Source of the DNA: Symbiodinium natans
Lineage: Eukaryota > Sar > Dinophyceae > Suessiales > Symbiodiniaceae
Direction: 5' to 3'
Length of the DNA stretch: 42,500 nucleotides
Assembly: GCA_905221605.1 (NCBI GenBank)
Contig: CAJNDS010000446.1
Coordinates: 582,243 to 624,742, forward strand
A program made the position numbers and the translations under genes. Below the pieces are notes generated by a model. It searched no databases and had not been told where the DNA came from. It saw only the letters and a program-made list of their open reading frames with translations. Below are positions 1-8,914 of this stretch, in pieces (positions within the stretch are counted from its first letter, which is position 1; every line of letters begins with the position of its first letter).

Positions 1-420
1 TCGTCCGAAACCCTAAAAGCCTAATTTTAGGAACCGAGCGCGCGCCCTACATGCACCCCCCCTCACCAACTCGAAAAGCCTACACCTAAAACCCCTAGGA
101 ACCCTAAACCCTATAATTATCCCCCAAGCCCTATGTCTCTAAAGCCCTGAAGCCTAAGCCCTAAACCCTAAACCCTAAACCCTAAACCCTAAACCCATGA
201 AGCCCGTCCGAACCCGGAGCCCTGCGTGTGTGGGGGCGGAGGCTGCCGCTGTCAATGGCACGGCGCCCAAAGCGGGCGGCCGACTCTCAGGACTCCAGTA
301 GGGTTTAGGGTTTAGGGTTTAGGGTTTAAGTTTTAGGGTGTTTAGAGTTCAGGGTTCAGGGCTTTGGGTATCCGGTTCAGGGTTTATAGTTTCGGGTTCA
401 GGGCTTAGAGTTTAGGAAGT
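1..420. repeat. Degenerate telomere-like repeats, both orientations
   Basis: Degenerate CCCTAAA units run to about 195 and TTTAGGG units resume at about 300. A GC-rich unique stretch of about 100 bp lies between the two opposed blocks. Most units carry substitutions, and arrays of the same type recur over the whole window, so this is interstitial repeat rather than a chromosome end. Confidence 0.8.
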
Positions 421-1072
421 GGTTACGAACTAGGGTTCAACCCCTAGAATTTTAAACCTGAAAGGCATTTGGAGCTACAGTGGTTGCTTGGGGTTTAGTC
501 TTGGTTAACCTTTTTGGGTTCGGAAGCGCTGCCGACGTTACGGGGCCTGAGGCTTATATGGTTTAGTCCTAAACCCTAAACCCTAGACTCCGGGTTTGAG
601 CTGTTACAGCCCGGAGCTAATTATCGGTTGAATTGGAACGGCGTTGGCCCCCAACTGGTTTAAAGTTAAGATATGTTAGGATACGCGCCCCTGCCACGCA
701 GTACTCTTGATCGTAAGAGTGTGTTCAAGTCTTGGCACAGTTTGGCTTTGCGCGAGAACCAGAACCACACTGAACCACAAGCCTGCATTTAGGGTTTTAA
801 GGGTTTTCGAACTAGACAACTTAACGACCATCATGAGACTGACAACTCCTAAACTCTAATAAAACCCTAGGTGGGCTTGGTGTCGTTAAGTTGAGGTTGA
901 GGGGCCCGTTTTTGCGTCCTTAGTGGCAAACGGGTAGTAGCTGTCCTCAAGCGCGCTACAACGGACGATGTGGAGACAAAACTGCTTCTATTCTTTTCCC
1001 TACGAAGAACCAGCAAGCTTGAAGGCTTAGGGCTGAATGTTTGCTAGGGAGCATGAGGGCTCAGGGTTTCAG
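421..1072. other. No gene seen; scattered telomere-like units
   Basis: Mixed unique sequence with isolated TTTAGGG-like units. No open frame with protein-like composition and no convincing AG|G-bounded exon was found on either strand. Confidence 0.5.
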
Positions 1073-1155
1073 GGGTTTTGAGGGGTTTTGAGGGGTTTGA
1101 GGGGTTTGAGGGGTTTGAGGGGTTTGAGGGGTTTGAGGGGTTTGAGGGGTTTAGG
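1073..1155. repeat. 9-bp tandem repeat GAGGGGTTT
   Basis: About nine units of a 9-mer (GAGGGGTTT, first units GAGGGGTTTT), which is an expanded relative of the TTTAGGG unit. Its translation gives the spurious peptide (GFE)n. Confidence 0.9.
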
Positions 1156-1852
1156 GAAAAAGGGGTTTCAGGGGTTTCAGGAGGTGCGACTAGGGTTCAG
1201 GGTTTAGTGTTACGGGTTGTTCTTGCAGCACACGGTTTGCTCAGGGCCACAATACATACTTGAGCCCCAAATGGCTTCCATTTTAGCAGCTACGCACGGG
1301 TACGAGGGGGTCGTGAAGGAGTTGCAGGATTAGTTGAGAGCAAATATCCCATGAAGCAAAGAACCCCAACAACTTGCAGCGACCTGTGTTTTTGGGGGAT
1401 AGGGATACGATAGAGGCTACGAAACCGCCAGCGAACCCATTCTTGAATTCGGGATTAGGGTTCAGGGTTCTGGGTTTAGGGTTTAGGGGTTTAGGTTTAC
1501 AGGCCCTAGAGGATGCCAAAACACTTTTGCCTTGCGCTTGAGAAAGCTATTGCTGCGCCTCTGCCGCAGCGACCCACTTTGAGGTTTAGGGTGTTCAGGG
1601 TTAAAGGAACTGCGGTGTGCATGCCCACCTAAGTGGTACTTGAATTCCGTGCCTCAGGGTCGATGTACCGAAAAATCGGGTTTCGTTTGGGGTTTAGTAA
1701 ATTTAGGGTTTAGGGTTTAATTAGGGTTGAGGGTTTAGGGTTTAGTATATACTTGGGCCATATAGGGCTGCCTATATAGTAGCGTTAGGGCCATGTCCTA
1801 TATAGGTACATGGATCCTTAGGAAATCATGCAGCTTTTGAAGACACTATACT
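1156..1852. other. No gene seen; telomere-like units and unique DNA
   Basis: TTTAGGG-like units occur near 1460-1490 and 1690-1745, separated by unique sequence. I see no supportable coding exon. Confidence 0.5.
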
Positions 1853-1972
1853 TGGAAGCCCTTTCGTCTTAGTAAGTAGGGTTAGTAAGGTGGGGCATGG
1901 GGAGTATAAGAAGCTTCCCTAAACCCTAAACCCTAAACCCTCAACCCTAAACCCTACTTACTAAGTCACAAG
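1853..1972. repeat. Foldback element enclosing telomere-like units
   Basis: The left arm contains GAAGCCCTTTCGTCTTAGTA followed by AGTAGGGTT. The right arm holds the complement, AACCCTACTTACTAAGTC then AAGGGCTTC. CCCTAAA units sit in the loop. A related left arm (CTTGGAAGC...TAGTAAGT) recurs near 28519, so this is probably a dispersed MITE-like element. Confidence 0.6.
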
Positions 1973-2005
1973 GGCTTCTGAGTAAGCCCGGAGCCCTAGA
2001 AAGCA

Positions 2006-2026
2006 CCCCCCCCCCCCCCCCCCCCC
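2006..2026. repeat. Poly(C) run, about 21 bp
   Basis: Uninterrupted cytosines. Similar C or G runs of about 11-32 bp occur more than a dozen times in the window. Confidence 0.95.
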
Positions 2027-2409
2027 GGCCGCTGAGTCGCCAATTGTCTGCCGCTCCTGAGCTTGAGCTGAATTGGAGGGGTTTAGGGTTTAGGATTTAG
2101 GGTTATAGGTTCCCTAGTATTCCCCAAGTTTCCCTAAGGTTTTGTAGGTACCCTACTCCCCATGAACCCCTTAAGGACCCTGTATTGAAGCGAGCGCACA
2201 AGTTTCTTGCACCGTCCGCAGGAGCTAGAGTGCCCTTAGTCACTTTTCTACAGGTTCAAGGTGCGCTTATCTCCAGAAACCCCTGAGAACAAGTAACCCC
2301 CTGAACCCTGAACCCTAGAACCCTGAACCCTAAACCCTAAGCCCTAAACCCTAAACCCTAAACCCCCAAAAACCCTAGAGATTCTCCGGGATGCACCGGA
2401 AGCCTCGTG

Positions 2410-5400
2410 ATGCTGCGCGTGCACAACTTGTCGGGGGATGAGTTGGCGGCCATACCCTTGGAGCAGCTGTGTGACGTGAAGACACTGAAACAACATCTGT
2501 ACGAGCTGTGTGCCTAGTATCCTCAGCGGCACGTTTTTTTTGTTTTTTGTGCTTCTGCGTTTCTTTTAATTTACGGGAGTGAGGTCCCATATACAACCCT
2601 GACACCCTAAACCGCAAGGCTGCTAGTCTTCGGTTGCCTCATTATTTGGAGGTTCATGGTACTCATGAACCAATTAGTAACGGTACTTATACCTGTACTT
2701 CTACTTATATTAGGGCACTTAAGGGGCTGGTAAGTGGGCTTTCAGTCCCCTTAACCCTAAACCCCAAACCCTAAACCCTCAACGCTGCACCCTGCTTGAG
2801 AACCCCGAGGTGGCCTTCCGCGATGTCGGCAGCGGCTGATGCATGGCCTCCAGATCCTCGAGGACGATGAGAGGATCGAGGGGTCCCCGATGGACGTGGA
2901 GACTTGGTTGGGATAGGAGGGAGTTTACGAACATAAGGGGAGACACCGCAGAGTCCTAAATCGTAGGATTTCACCTATAATGTGGACCCCAATAGGGTAC
3001 CCGAATCTCGGAAACCCCCATATGGGGTAGTTCGCTCCATTCGGGTCCCTTTTGGGTCCTAGATTTTGTAGGGCTTAGTAAGGCACCCGTATCGTGGGGA
3101 CCCGGAGGGGACCCTAGGTTGGAGGACTACACATATGTTGTTAAACCTACCCTGCATTTTGTCTAAGGGCACCCTAAACCCTAAACCCTAAAGAGGGCTC
3201 TAGGATGGCCCACCGAGGAGATGATCCTGCTGCCGTTCATCTCCGCAAGTCCCGCCCAGAGGCTTAGGAGTACGTGGAAAGAGTTTTTGTTTGTCAATAT
3301 ATTTTTTCGTTACTATAACCCTTGAGGAACAGCTAAAGTGATATTTTCATTTTTGGTTACTAGAATCCCTAAAGAACAGCCAAAATGATGAGTTTTATTC
3401 TTTGGTTACTGTAATCCCTCAGGAACAGCTAAAATGATGATTTTTGCTAGGGTGCCAAGTGCAGAAAAGGAGGCTTGAGCTAACAGAGGCGGCTTCTCGG
3501 GGTGAGACTTGGTAGGCCAGCGGTGCCCTTTTGCCCTTTTGTTGGTTCTAGGTTCCCTTATACAAGTCCCTGAACCCCCCCCCAAAAAAGGTGCCCTTAC
3601 TATAATATGGTTACTGGGCACCCTAAGCCCGAAGTTCTAAAAACCTCAACCCTCAACAGTCAACCCTCAACCCTCTCAACCCTACTCCCTAAACCCTACA
3701 CCCTAAACCCTAAACCCTAAACCCTAAACCCTAATGTGAGAATCTGGCTTACTCTGCTACCCAAGGAGAGGCGCAAAGTCGAGGAAGTGCTGCACAGACC
3801 CCAGGACCCTCAACCCTCTCAACCCTATTCCCTAAACTCTAAACCCTAAACCTTAAACCCTAAACCCTAAACCCTAAACCCTAAACCCCAGGACCCAAGC
3901 CTCGGTGATCGCCTCGGCCGGGTGCCTCTCCACGAAGCCGCGGAGGAGGGTCATACAGCAGCCTGGTGTGGGGTTTAGGGTTTAGGGTTTAGGGTTTAGG
4001 GTTTGGGGTTTAATTGTGTTCTAGGTATGAAACTTTGGGGGGATTTTCTGCACGGGATGTAGGATACCAAACTCTGACATTCCCTACTAAGACTCGTAAG
4101 GAAGTGGTGCGTTTGCTGATTGAGGCCCAGGCAGACCTTGAGGGGAGGTGCGAGGAGGGGAGCACCGCTCTACACTCGGCTTCTCGCCGTGGGCACGTGG
4201 AAGTGCTGCGAGTGCTCCTTGGCAGCCCTTAGGCGCCTCTTTGCCCCCTCTTTTGGGTTCAAGGTTCCATTTTAACTTATGAAGCAACCAATCCCCCCAA
4301 AAAAGGGAGCTCTTATTGCAATATTGTTCCTCGGCTATCTAGGCTCATGGAGGCCAGTATCGACCAGAACGCACAGGATGACGATGGCATCACAGCTCTT
4401 CACATAGCAGCTTCCCAAGGTGATGGGCGAGTGGTGCGATTTCTGTTGGAGGCGGACGCAGACGCATCTTTGTGCGACAACGACACTAGGACCCAGAGTA
4501 GGCCCTGATTCCCTTCTTTTAGGTTCAGGTTCCCACACAAGCCCCTTTAAACCAAAAGGGATACCCCTGTTTAGTCCTAGGTTACTCTGAGGTCTTGTAT
4601 CCCTAACCCTAAACCCTAATTATACCCTAAACCCGAATCCCTTTTTAACTACGAACTCCTGGGTTTAGGACAGCTGCACCGCTCTTCACTATGCGTCCTT
4701 CGAGAATGGGCTCGCAGAGGTGGCGCGCTTGCTACTGGAGGCCCGCGCGGACCCGGACGCTCTGGATTCTAGGACCCAGACTGGACCACACTTTTTTGGG
4801 GGTTGGTTAGGTTAGGTTAGGTTATGTTTAGGTTAGGTTAGGTTTAGCTTAGGTTAGGCTAAGGTTCGGTTAGGTTAGGTTTGGTTAGGTTCGCCAATGA
4901 GGGCTCGTTTCCCCTTTTTGTTTCCTAGCTTCCTCGGGGATCTAGGATACGTATGGTCGGACAGCACTCCACTTGGCGGCCGACAACAACCTGGAAGAAG
5001 TGGCAGGCGTACTCCTGGCAGCCACTGCGGCCAAGAACGCGGCTGACGGCTCGGGTCGGACGGCTCTTCACACCGCATCGTTGCTGGGTTGAGCTTGCCC
5101 TAAACCCTAGGATGCCCAGTAGTACCCTTATTCCCTTTTTGGGGGGGTTTAGGTTCCCTTATAAACCCCTTTAAGCAAAAAAGGGCACCCTTTTGAAGCC
5201 TAGGTTACTGGGCAGCCTAGCTTTGCGGGGGCTTAACGGGATCTGATCTAGCCTCTAGGATCATGTTGCACCTGCACCCATAAACCCAAAACCCCCCAAA
5301 AACCCTGAAAGCCCTAAACCCTAAACCCCAGATCCCTAAGCTCGCCCCCCCCCCCCCCTTCACAAATCCTAAACCTAATCCCCTAAACCCTGCCCAAACC

Positions 5401-7125
5401 TTAACCCCGCCCCAAACCCTAACCCCCCAACCCCTGAACACTTCTAAACCCCAAATCCCAAACCCCAAACCCAAACCCCAAACCCCAAACCCAAACCCTA
5501 CACCCTACACCCTACACCCCAAACCCCAAACCCCAAACCCCAAACCCCAAACCCTAAACCCTAAACCCTAAACCCTAAACCTAAGGATGGCCGGCAGCGA
5601 GGGGCTGGCACGGCTGCTCCTAGAAGCCGGTGTTGGCACTCGCGTGGCCGACGGTTGCTCAGTGGCCTGTTTGGGGGTTTGCGGGGTTAAGGGGCTTAGG
5701 GGTTAGGGGGGTTAGGGGGGTTAGGGGGGTTAGGGGGGTTAGGGGGGTTAGGGTTTAGGGTTTAGGGTTTAGGGTTTAGAGTTTAGGGTTTAGGGTTTAG
5801 GGTTTAGGGTTTAAGGTTTAGGGTTAGGGTTAGGGTGTAGGGCGTAGGGTGTAGCGAGTAGGGTTTAGGGTGGAGGAGTGTGTTTTTGAGTTGCCATCTG
5901 GCTATGTAGACTTAGATAAACCGGGTCTCCCAAGTACGGCAACTCGAGTTAAGCTTTGGCAGCTTGTAGCAGATGTACTTCGTAGATATAGATGAGTGGA
6001 CAAGAACCCTACGAAGATGCAACTTTAGTTTACCCTCAACCCTCAACCCTCAACCCTAAACCCTAAACCCTAAACCCAAGCTTGTTAAACTTTCTGGGGC
6101 GAGGGCACTGGACACCTAAGATCACGGCTGCACTGCGCTTCACCTTGCCTCTGCTGGTGGTCACGCGGGAACCGTGCCCTGAGCGAAGACAAGACCTACC
6201 CTTCTTGCAGGTCGCTGAACCCCAAACCCCAAACCCCAAACCCCAAACCCCAAACCAGAACCCCAAACCCCAAACCCCAAACCCCAAACCCCAAACCCCA
6301 AACCCTAAACCCTAAACCCTAAACCCCAAAGCCCAAACCCCAAACCCCAAACCCTACACCCCAATCCCTAAACCCTAAACCCTACGCCCGACAAGTAAGC
6401 TTTCGAGCTCTTAAGGTACGCCTGCTCCTGCAAGCTGAAGCTCGCCCCGACGCGCAAGACTCGAGCGGCCGGACAGCACTGCACTGCTGCACGTCTTCTT
6501 CAGCCGAGCGCTCACAGCAGCTGGAAGTGGCACCTCGGTGCCATAAGGGAATACTATTAGCAACTGGGTTTTGGCGTACTAGAAGTGGTACCTCGGTGCC
6601 AAAATGGGAATACTAGTAACTGGGTTTTGGAGTACTATACTTTAACACTTTTTTGGTGTTTTGGTTCCCGATCATAGATACTTCTACCTAAAAAACAGTA
6701 TATACCCTTTTTCCAGGGTTCACTCCAAAGTAGGGATTAGTATTCATTCCGACCGCTATATGAAGTAGTACCTCGGTAGGCCCTGAGGACATGGTCTTTC
6801 TTAAATATTTACCTGTTGTTCGGTTTAAGAGGATCATATTTAGGAAGATTTTCCTCTACTGGGTTTAAGAGGATCATGTATATTTTCCTCTTACTGGGTT
6901 TAGGAGGATCATGTTTATGGATACTTTTTTCAGAGGGTTTTATAAGTGCCATCCTAGGCACGCTTGCTTTTGGAGGCCGGCGCGGACGACACTGTGGCAG
7001 ATAATACTGGACGCATGCCGCTGGACTATGCAGACTTCCCCGAGCTGGCGCGCGCGCCGCGGGAAAAGCGTAGTGGGGTCGTGGGGTCTGGGTGGGCCTT
7101 GCCAAAACCGCGCACTTGGGATTAG
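2410..7125 (+). CDS. Ubiquitin-like / ankyrin-repeat protein, 13 exons
   Basis: Exons: 2410-2509, 2810-2898, 3218-3280, 3766-3804, 3892-3957, 4101-4213, 4343-4481, 4669-4764, 4946-5079, 5586-5653, 6121-6173, 6416-6529, 6958-7125. They join in one frame to 1242 nt (413 aa plus TAG). Residues about 1-85 resemble a ubiquitin-like fold (starts MLRVHNLSGDE; later LPRCRQRLMHG, EMILLPF). From about 106 come eight ankyrin repeats with the GxTALH...EVxRLLLEAxAD pattern and a ninth partial one (GRMPLD). No enzymatic domain is visible, so a protein-interaction role is inferred. The start is the first ATG of the ubiquitin-like segment. Donors are GT in introns 1, 9, 10 and 11, GC in 5, 6 and 12, and GA in 2, 3, 4, 7 and 8. 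All acceptors are AG and 11 of 12 are followed by G. The C-terminus past residue about 380 lacks a recognisable fold, and exon 13 could have a further donor, so the true end is less certain than the rest. Confidence 0.88.
2644..2740. mobile_element. MITE-like element, family E, 5' part, in intron 1
   Basis: TTGGAGGTTCATGGTACT followed by CATGAACC and a run of GTACTTATA-like motifs matches copies at 15773-15901 and 31179-31306. The expected right end (CCATGAACCTCCAAG) is missing, so this copy is truncated. Confidence 0.6.
3508..3627. mobile_element. Introner/MITE family A copy inside intron 3
   Basis: About 120 bp bounded by CTTGGTAGGCCAG and CTGGGCACCCTAAG, which are imperfect terminal inverted repeats. 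The internal order GGTGCCCTTTT...GGTTC(C)...AAAAAAGGTGCCC...ATATGGTTACT is shared with the other family A copies. Here the element sits inside an existing intron. Confidence 0.75.
3805..3891 (+). repeat. Intron 4 made of telomere-like repeat, GACCC duplication
   Basis: This 87-nt intron consists almost entirely of CCCTAAA/CCCTCAA-type units and ends AACCCCAG. Its first five bases, GACCC, are repeated as the first five bases of exon 5. Removing it joins ...HRPQ to DPSLGD... in frame. No GT is available at any equivalent junction, so the donor is GA. Confidence 0.85.
4218..4342 (+). mobile_element. Introner (family A) forming intron 6 of the ankyrin gene
   Basis: About 125 bp starting CTTGGCAGCC and ending GGCTATCTAG (imperfect inverted ends), flanked by GCTC at 4214-4217 and 4343-4346. 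The coding frame is restored exactly when one GCTC copy plus the element are spliced out as a GC-AG intron (4214-4342). This gives RVLMEAS, the expected ankyrin length. The donor lies in the target duplication and the AG in the element end. Confidence 0.88.
4486..4668 (+). mobile_element. Introner (family A variant) forming intron 7
   Basis: Starts CTAGGACCCAGAGTAGG and ends GGGTTTAG. GACA occurs at 4482-4485 and 4669-4672. The left 110 bp match family A (GGTTCAGGTTCCC core, CCTAGGTTACTCT end). The right part is telomere-like CCCTAAA DNA. Splicing with a GA donor restores CDNDSCTALH. Confidence 0.82.
4769..4945 (+). mobile_element. Introner with TTAGG array forming intron 8
   Basis: Starts CTAGGACCCAGACTGG like intron 7 and ends GGGGATCTAG. 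GAT is duplicated at 4765-4767 and 4946-4948. The interior is a (TTAGG)n-like array. Splicing with a GA donor restores DALDTYGRTALH. Confidence 0.8.
4801..4892. repeat. TTAGG-type pentamer array in intron 8
   Basis: About 15 units of GGTTA/TTAGG with some variants. It differs from the TTTAGGG heptamer that dominates the rest of the window. Confidence 0.85.
5107..5220. mobile_element. Family A element in intron 9, well-preserved inverted ends
   Basis: CTAGGATGCCCAGTA at the left and TTACTGGGCAGCCTAG at the right form inverted repeats with one mismatch over about 15 bp. The core reads CCCTTTTTGGGGGGG then TTTAGGTTCCC. It is nearly identical to the copy at 14917-15031. Confidence 0.85.
5455..5580. 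repeat. CCCCAAA/CCCTAAA mosaic array in intron 9
   Basis: Tandem CCCCAAA, CCCTACA and CCCTAAA units in homogeneous sub-blocks, ending just before exon 10. Confidence 0.9.
5701..5838. repeat. GGGGGTTA then TTTAGGG array in intron 10
   Basis: A block of TTAGGGGGG units passes directly into TTTAGGG units. The sharp change suggests local spread of variant units. Confidence 0.9.
6219..6390. repeat. CCCCAAA mosaic array in intron 11
   Basis: Mainly CCCCAAA units followed by CCCTAAA and CCCTACA. Its translations (NPKPQTPNPKPQ, and GVWGLGF on the other strand) are spurious. Confidence 0.9.
6525..6640 (+). repeat. 60-bp tandem duplication covering a splice donor
   Basis: The stretch starting GGAAGTGGCACCTCGGTGCC at the end of exon 12 is followed by a second copy starting AGAAGTGGTACCTCGGTGCC near 6584. 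Both continue into GGGAATACTA and AACTGGGTTTTGG. The second copy offers a GT (GTACC) where the first has GC (GCACC). A third short copy (GTAGTACCTCGGTAGG) lies near 6766. Confidence 0.7.
6822..6915. repeat. Three about 36-bp direct repeats in intron 12
   Basis: The motif GGTTTAAGAGGATCAT with a following TTTTCCTCT segment occurs about three times in tandem (near 6822, 6860 and 6896). A related single copy (GGCTTAAGAGGATCAT) is near 39993. Confidence 0.7.
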
Positions 7126-7536
7126 GGTTTAGGGTTTAGGGTTGAGGGTTTAGGGTTTAGGGTTTAGGGTGGGACATGCTGAGGAGTTCGCGGAACTTTG
7201 CTACTACGACTTATTTTCCCCCCCCCCCCCCCATAGTCAGGCACTTTCGCCGAGGTAGAGCGGTGAAGTGCTTAACAAGTTCTAGAATTGATCCAGGCAC
7301 CCTGAAATCCACGACCTTCATGGGTTGAGGGCTGAGGGCTTAGGATTTAAGGTTTCTAGACTGCTTAACCTTCACCCCATTCTTTCTGCCTTGCTAGACT
7401 TGATGAAGCTATTGCCACCCTATGACATTCAGCCATCCAGCCCGGAGGCAGACGCTTCACAACGCCTGCCAAGCAACTCCCTCATATGGGGGTTTCCCAA
7501 GAATAGTGGTGGAACCCCTGAGCCCCTGCAAAAAGG
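7126..7536 (+). other. Possible small exons after the ankyrin gene
   Basis: Short open islands lie at about 7170-7216 (reads EEFAELCYYDLF) and about 7397-7500 (reads KLLPPYDIQPSSPEADASQR). Both sit between TTTAGGG blocks and C runs. Neither belongs to a family I recognise and their splice sites are unclear. Confidence 0.25.
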
Positions 7537-7640
7537 TACCCCCCCCCCCCCCCCCTCCCCCCAATTTCGGAAAGACCAAATGAACCCTAAAATTGGGGGT
7601 CATATACCCTACACTACTAGAATCCTTATGAAGGTATTAT
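7537..7640. mobile_element. C-run element, left member of an inverted pair
   Basis: Contains a C run (about 7540-7563), then AATTTCGG..., CATATACCCTACAC and TAGAATCCTTATGAAGGTAT. The reverse complement occurs at 7901-7985. Confidence 0.7.
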
Positions 7641-7786
7641 GAACCCTGAACCCTGATCCTAAGCCCTAAACCCGAAACCCTAAACCCTAAGCTCTTTGTC
7701 GTGAAGGAGGTGGCATCTCCTTACGCCCCGGCGGCGGGATGTCTCTGAGGTGACCCAGCAGACGACAGAAGGAAATAGATGTTGGT

Positions 7787-7900
7787 AGGGTTTAGGGTTT
7801 AGGGTTTAGGGTTTAGGGTTTAGGGTTTAGGGTTTAGGGTTTAGGGTTTAGGGTTTAGGGTTTAGGGGTTAGGGTTTAGGGTTTAGGGTTTAGGGTTTAG
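7787..7900. repeat. (TTTAGGG)n array, about 16 units
   Basis: Nearly perfect heptamers with one TTAGGGG variant. It abuts the right member of the inverted pair. Confidence 0.95.
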
Positions 7901-7990
7901 AATACCTTCATAAGGTTTCTAGTGTATAGGGTATAGTATATAACCCCCCCCCCCCCCCCCAATTTTCGGGTCATTCGGTCCCCGACATTC
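7901..7990. mobile_element. C-run element, right member of the inverted pair
   Basis: ATACCTTCATAAGG...TTCTAGTGTATAGGG...C-run...AATTTTCGGGTCATTCGG is close to the reverse complement of 7557-7640, except that the C run is on the same strand in both. The pair encloses the array at 7787-7900. Confidence 0.7.
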
Positions 7991-8117
7991 TTTTGTCCGC
8001 GTGTGTCCAGAATCCACAAGAAAGGGCATAAACACTAAACTCTCGGGAATATGTTCAAGCGCACTGACCAAAAAGGGCCCGCTACTTACTAGATCAACTC
8101 CCGTATGCACAGTCCAT

Positions 8118-8590
8118 TAGAACCCTGAAGCCCTGAACCCCAAACCCTAAACCCAAACCCCAAAACCAGCCCTCAACGTTGTAAACTCCAAACTCAAAAC
8201 CCTAAACCCCAAAACAAAAACCTGAAAACCCGAACCGTAAGCCCCAAAACCCTAAACCCCTAAACCCAAAACCCTGAACCCTAACCCCCAAACCCTTAAC
8301 CCAAACCCCACCCCCCAAACCCCACCCCCCAAACCCCAAACCCCAAACCTTAAACCTCAAACTCCACTGAACCCTAAACCCTAGCCCCCAAACCCTAAAC
8401 CCTAAACCCCAAGCCTTAAACCCCAAAACCCTAAACTCTAAACCCCAAACTCTAAGCCCTAAACCCCAAACCCTAAACCCTAAACACCAAACGCTAAACC
8501 CTAAAACCCTAAACCCCCAAGCCCTAAACCCCTAAGCCTCAAACCCTACAACCCGAAACCATAAACCCCAAACCCCAAACCCTAAACCCC
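8118..8590. repeat. CCCTAAA/CCCCAAA mosaic array, degenerate
   Basis: About 470 bp of heptamer and octamer variants with frequent substitutions. No coding sequence. Confidence 0.9.
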
Positions 8591-8621
8591 AACGACCCTC
8601 AGCCTACCGCCACAACCCGAG

Positions 8622-8700
8622 GCCCGGCGGCGCCGGCATTAGCTTGACAGGGGGTCTGAATGGGCAGACGCTGCGCCCCGGGGGTGGAGGCCACCGGCAG
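8622..8700 (+). CDS. Candidate exon, Gly-rich, unassigned
   Basis: Bounded by CCCGAG|GCCC and by CAG|GTTCTG. The open frame reads GISLTGGLNGQTLRPGGG. It lies between telomere-like tracts, as the proven exons do. It might belong to a low-complexity N-terminal region of the downstream eIF4G gene, but no frame connection was established. Confidence 0.35.
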
Positions 8701-8719
8701 GTTCTGGGGGTTGCCGGGG

Positions 8720-8827
8720 GGGTTTAGGGTTTAGGGTTTAGGGTTTAGGGTTTAGGGTTTAGGGTTTAGGGTTTAGGGTTTAGGGTTTAGGGTTTAGGGT
8801 TTAGGGTTTAGGGTTTAGGGTTTAGGG
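8720..8827. repeat. (TTTAGGG)n array, about 15 units
   Basis: Perfect heptamers. The opposite-strand array at 8915-9036 lies 87 bp downstream. Confidence 0.95.
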
Positions 8828-8914
8828 GTACCCCTGTCTAGGTTACTCTTGAGTCTCGTAAACCTTAGATCCCCAAGCCCTAGAATCCACACGTCGGAGG
8901 TCATTGCTTTGAGC

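Noticed and set aside
1-420. A true chromosome end
   Set aside because: Units are degenerate and mixed in orientation, and denser, more perfect arrays occur throughout the interior.
1073-1155. CRISPR-like array
   Set aside because: Direct head-to-tail repeats without spacers, in a eukaryotic context.
1078-1263. ORF beginning with repeated GFEGFE
   Set aside because: Translation of the GAGGGGTTT tandem repeat; no exon features.
5080-5090. Alternative end of ankyrin exon 9 at CTG|GGTTGAGC
   Set aside because: It would force a GG donor or break the frame. GTTGCTGG at 5080 is a GT donor and gives the standard ankyrin spacing.
5217-6315. Open frames rich in GFGVWGLGF or NPKPQTPNPKP
   Set aside because: They translate CCCCAAA/TTTGGGG arrays that lie inside introns 9-11 of the ankyrin gene.
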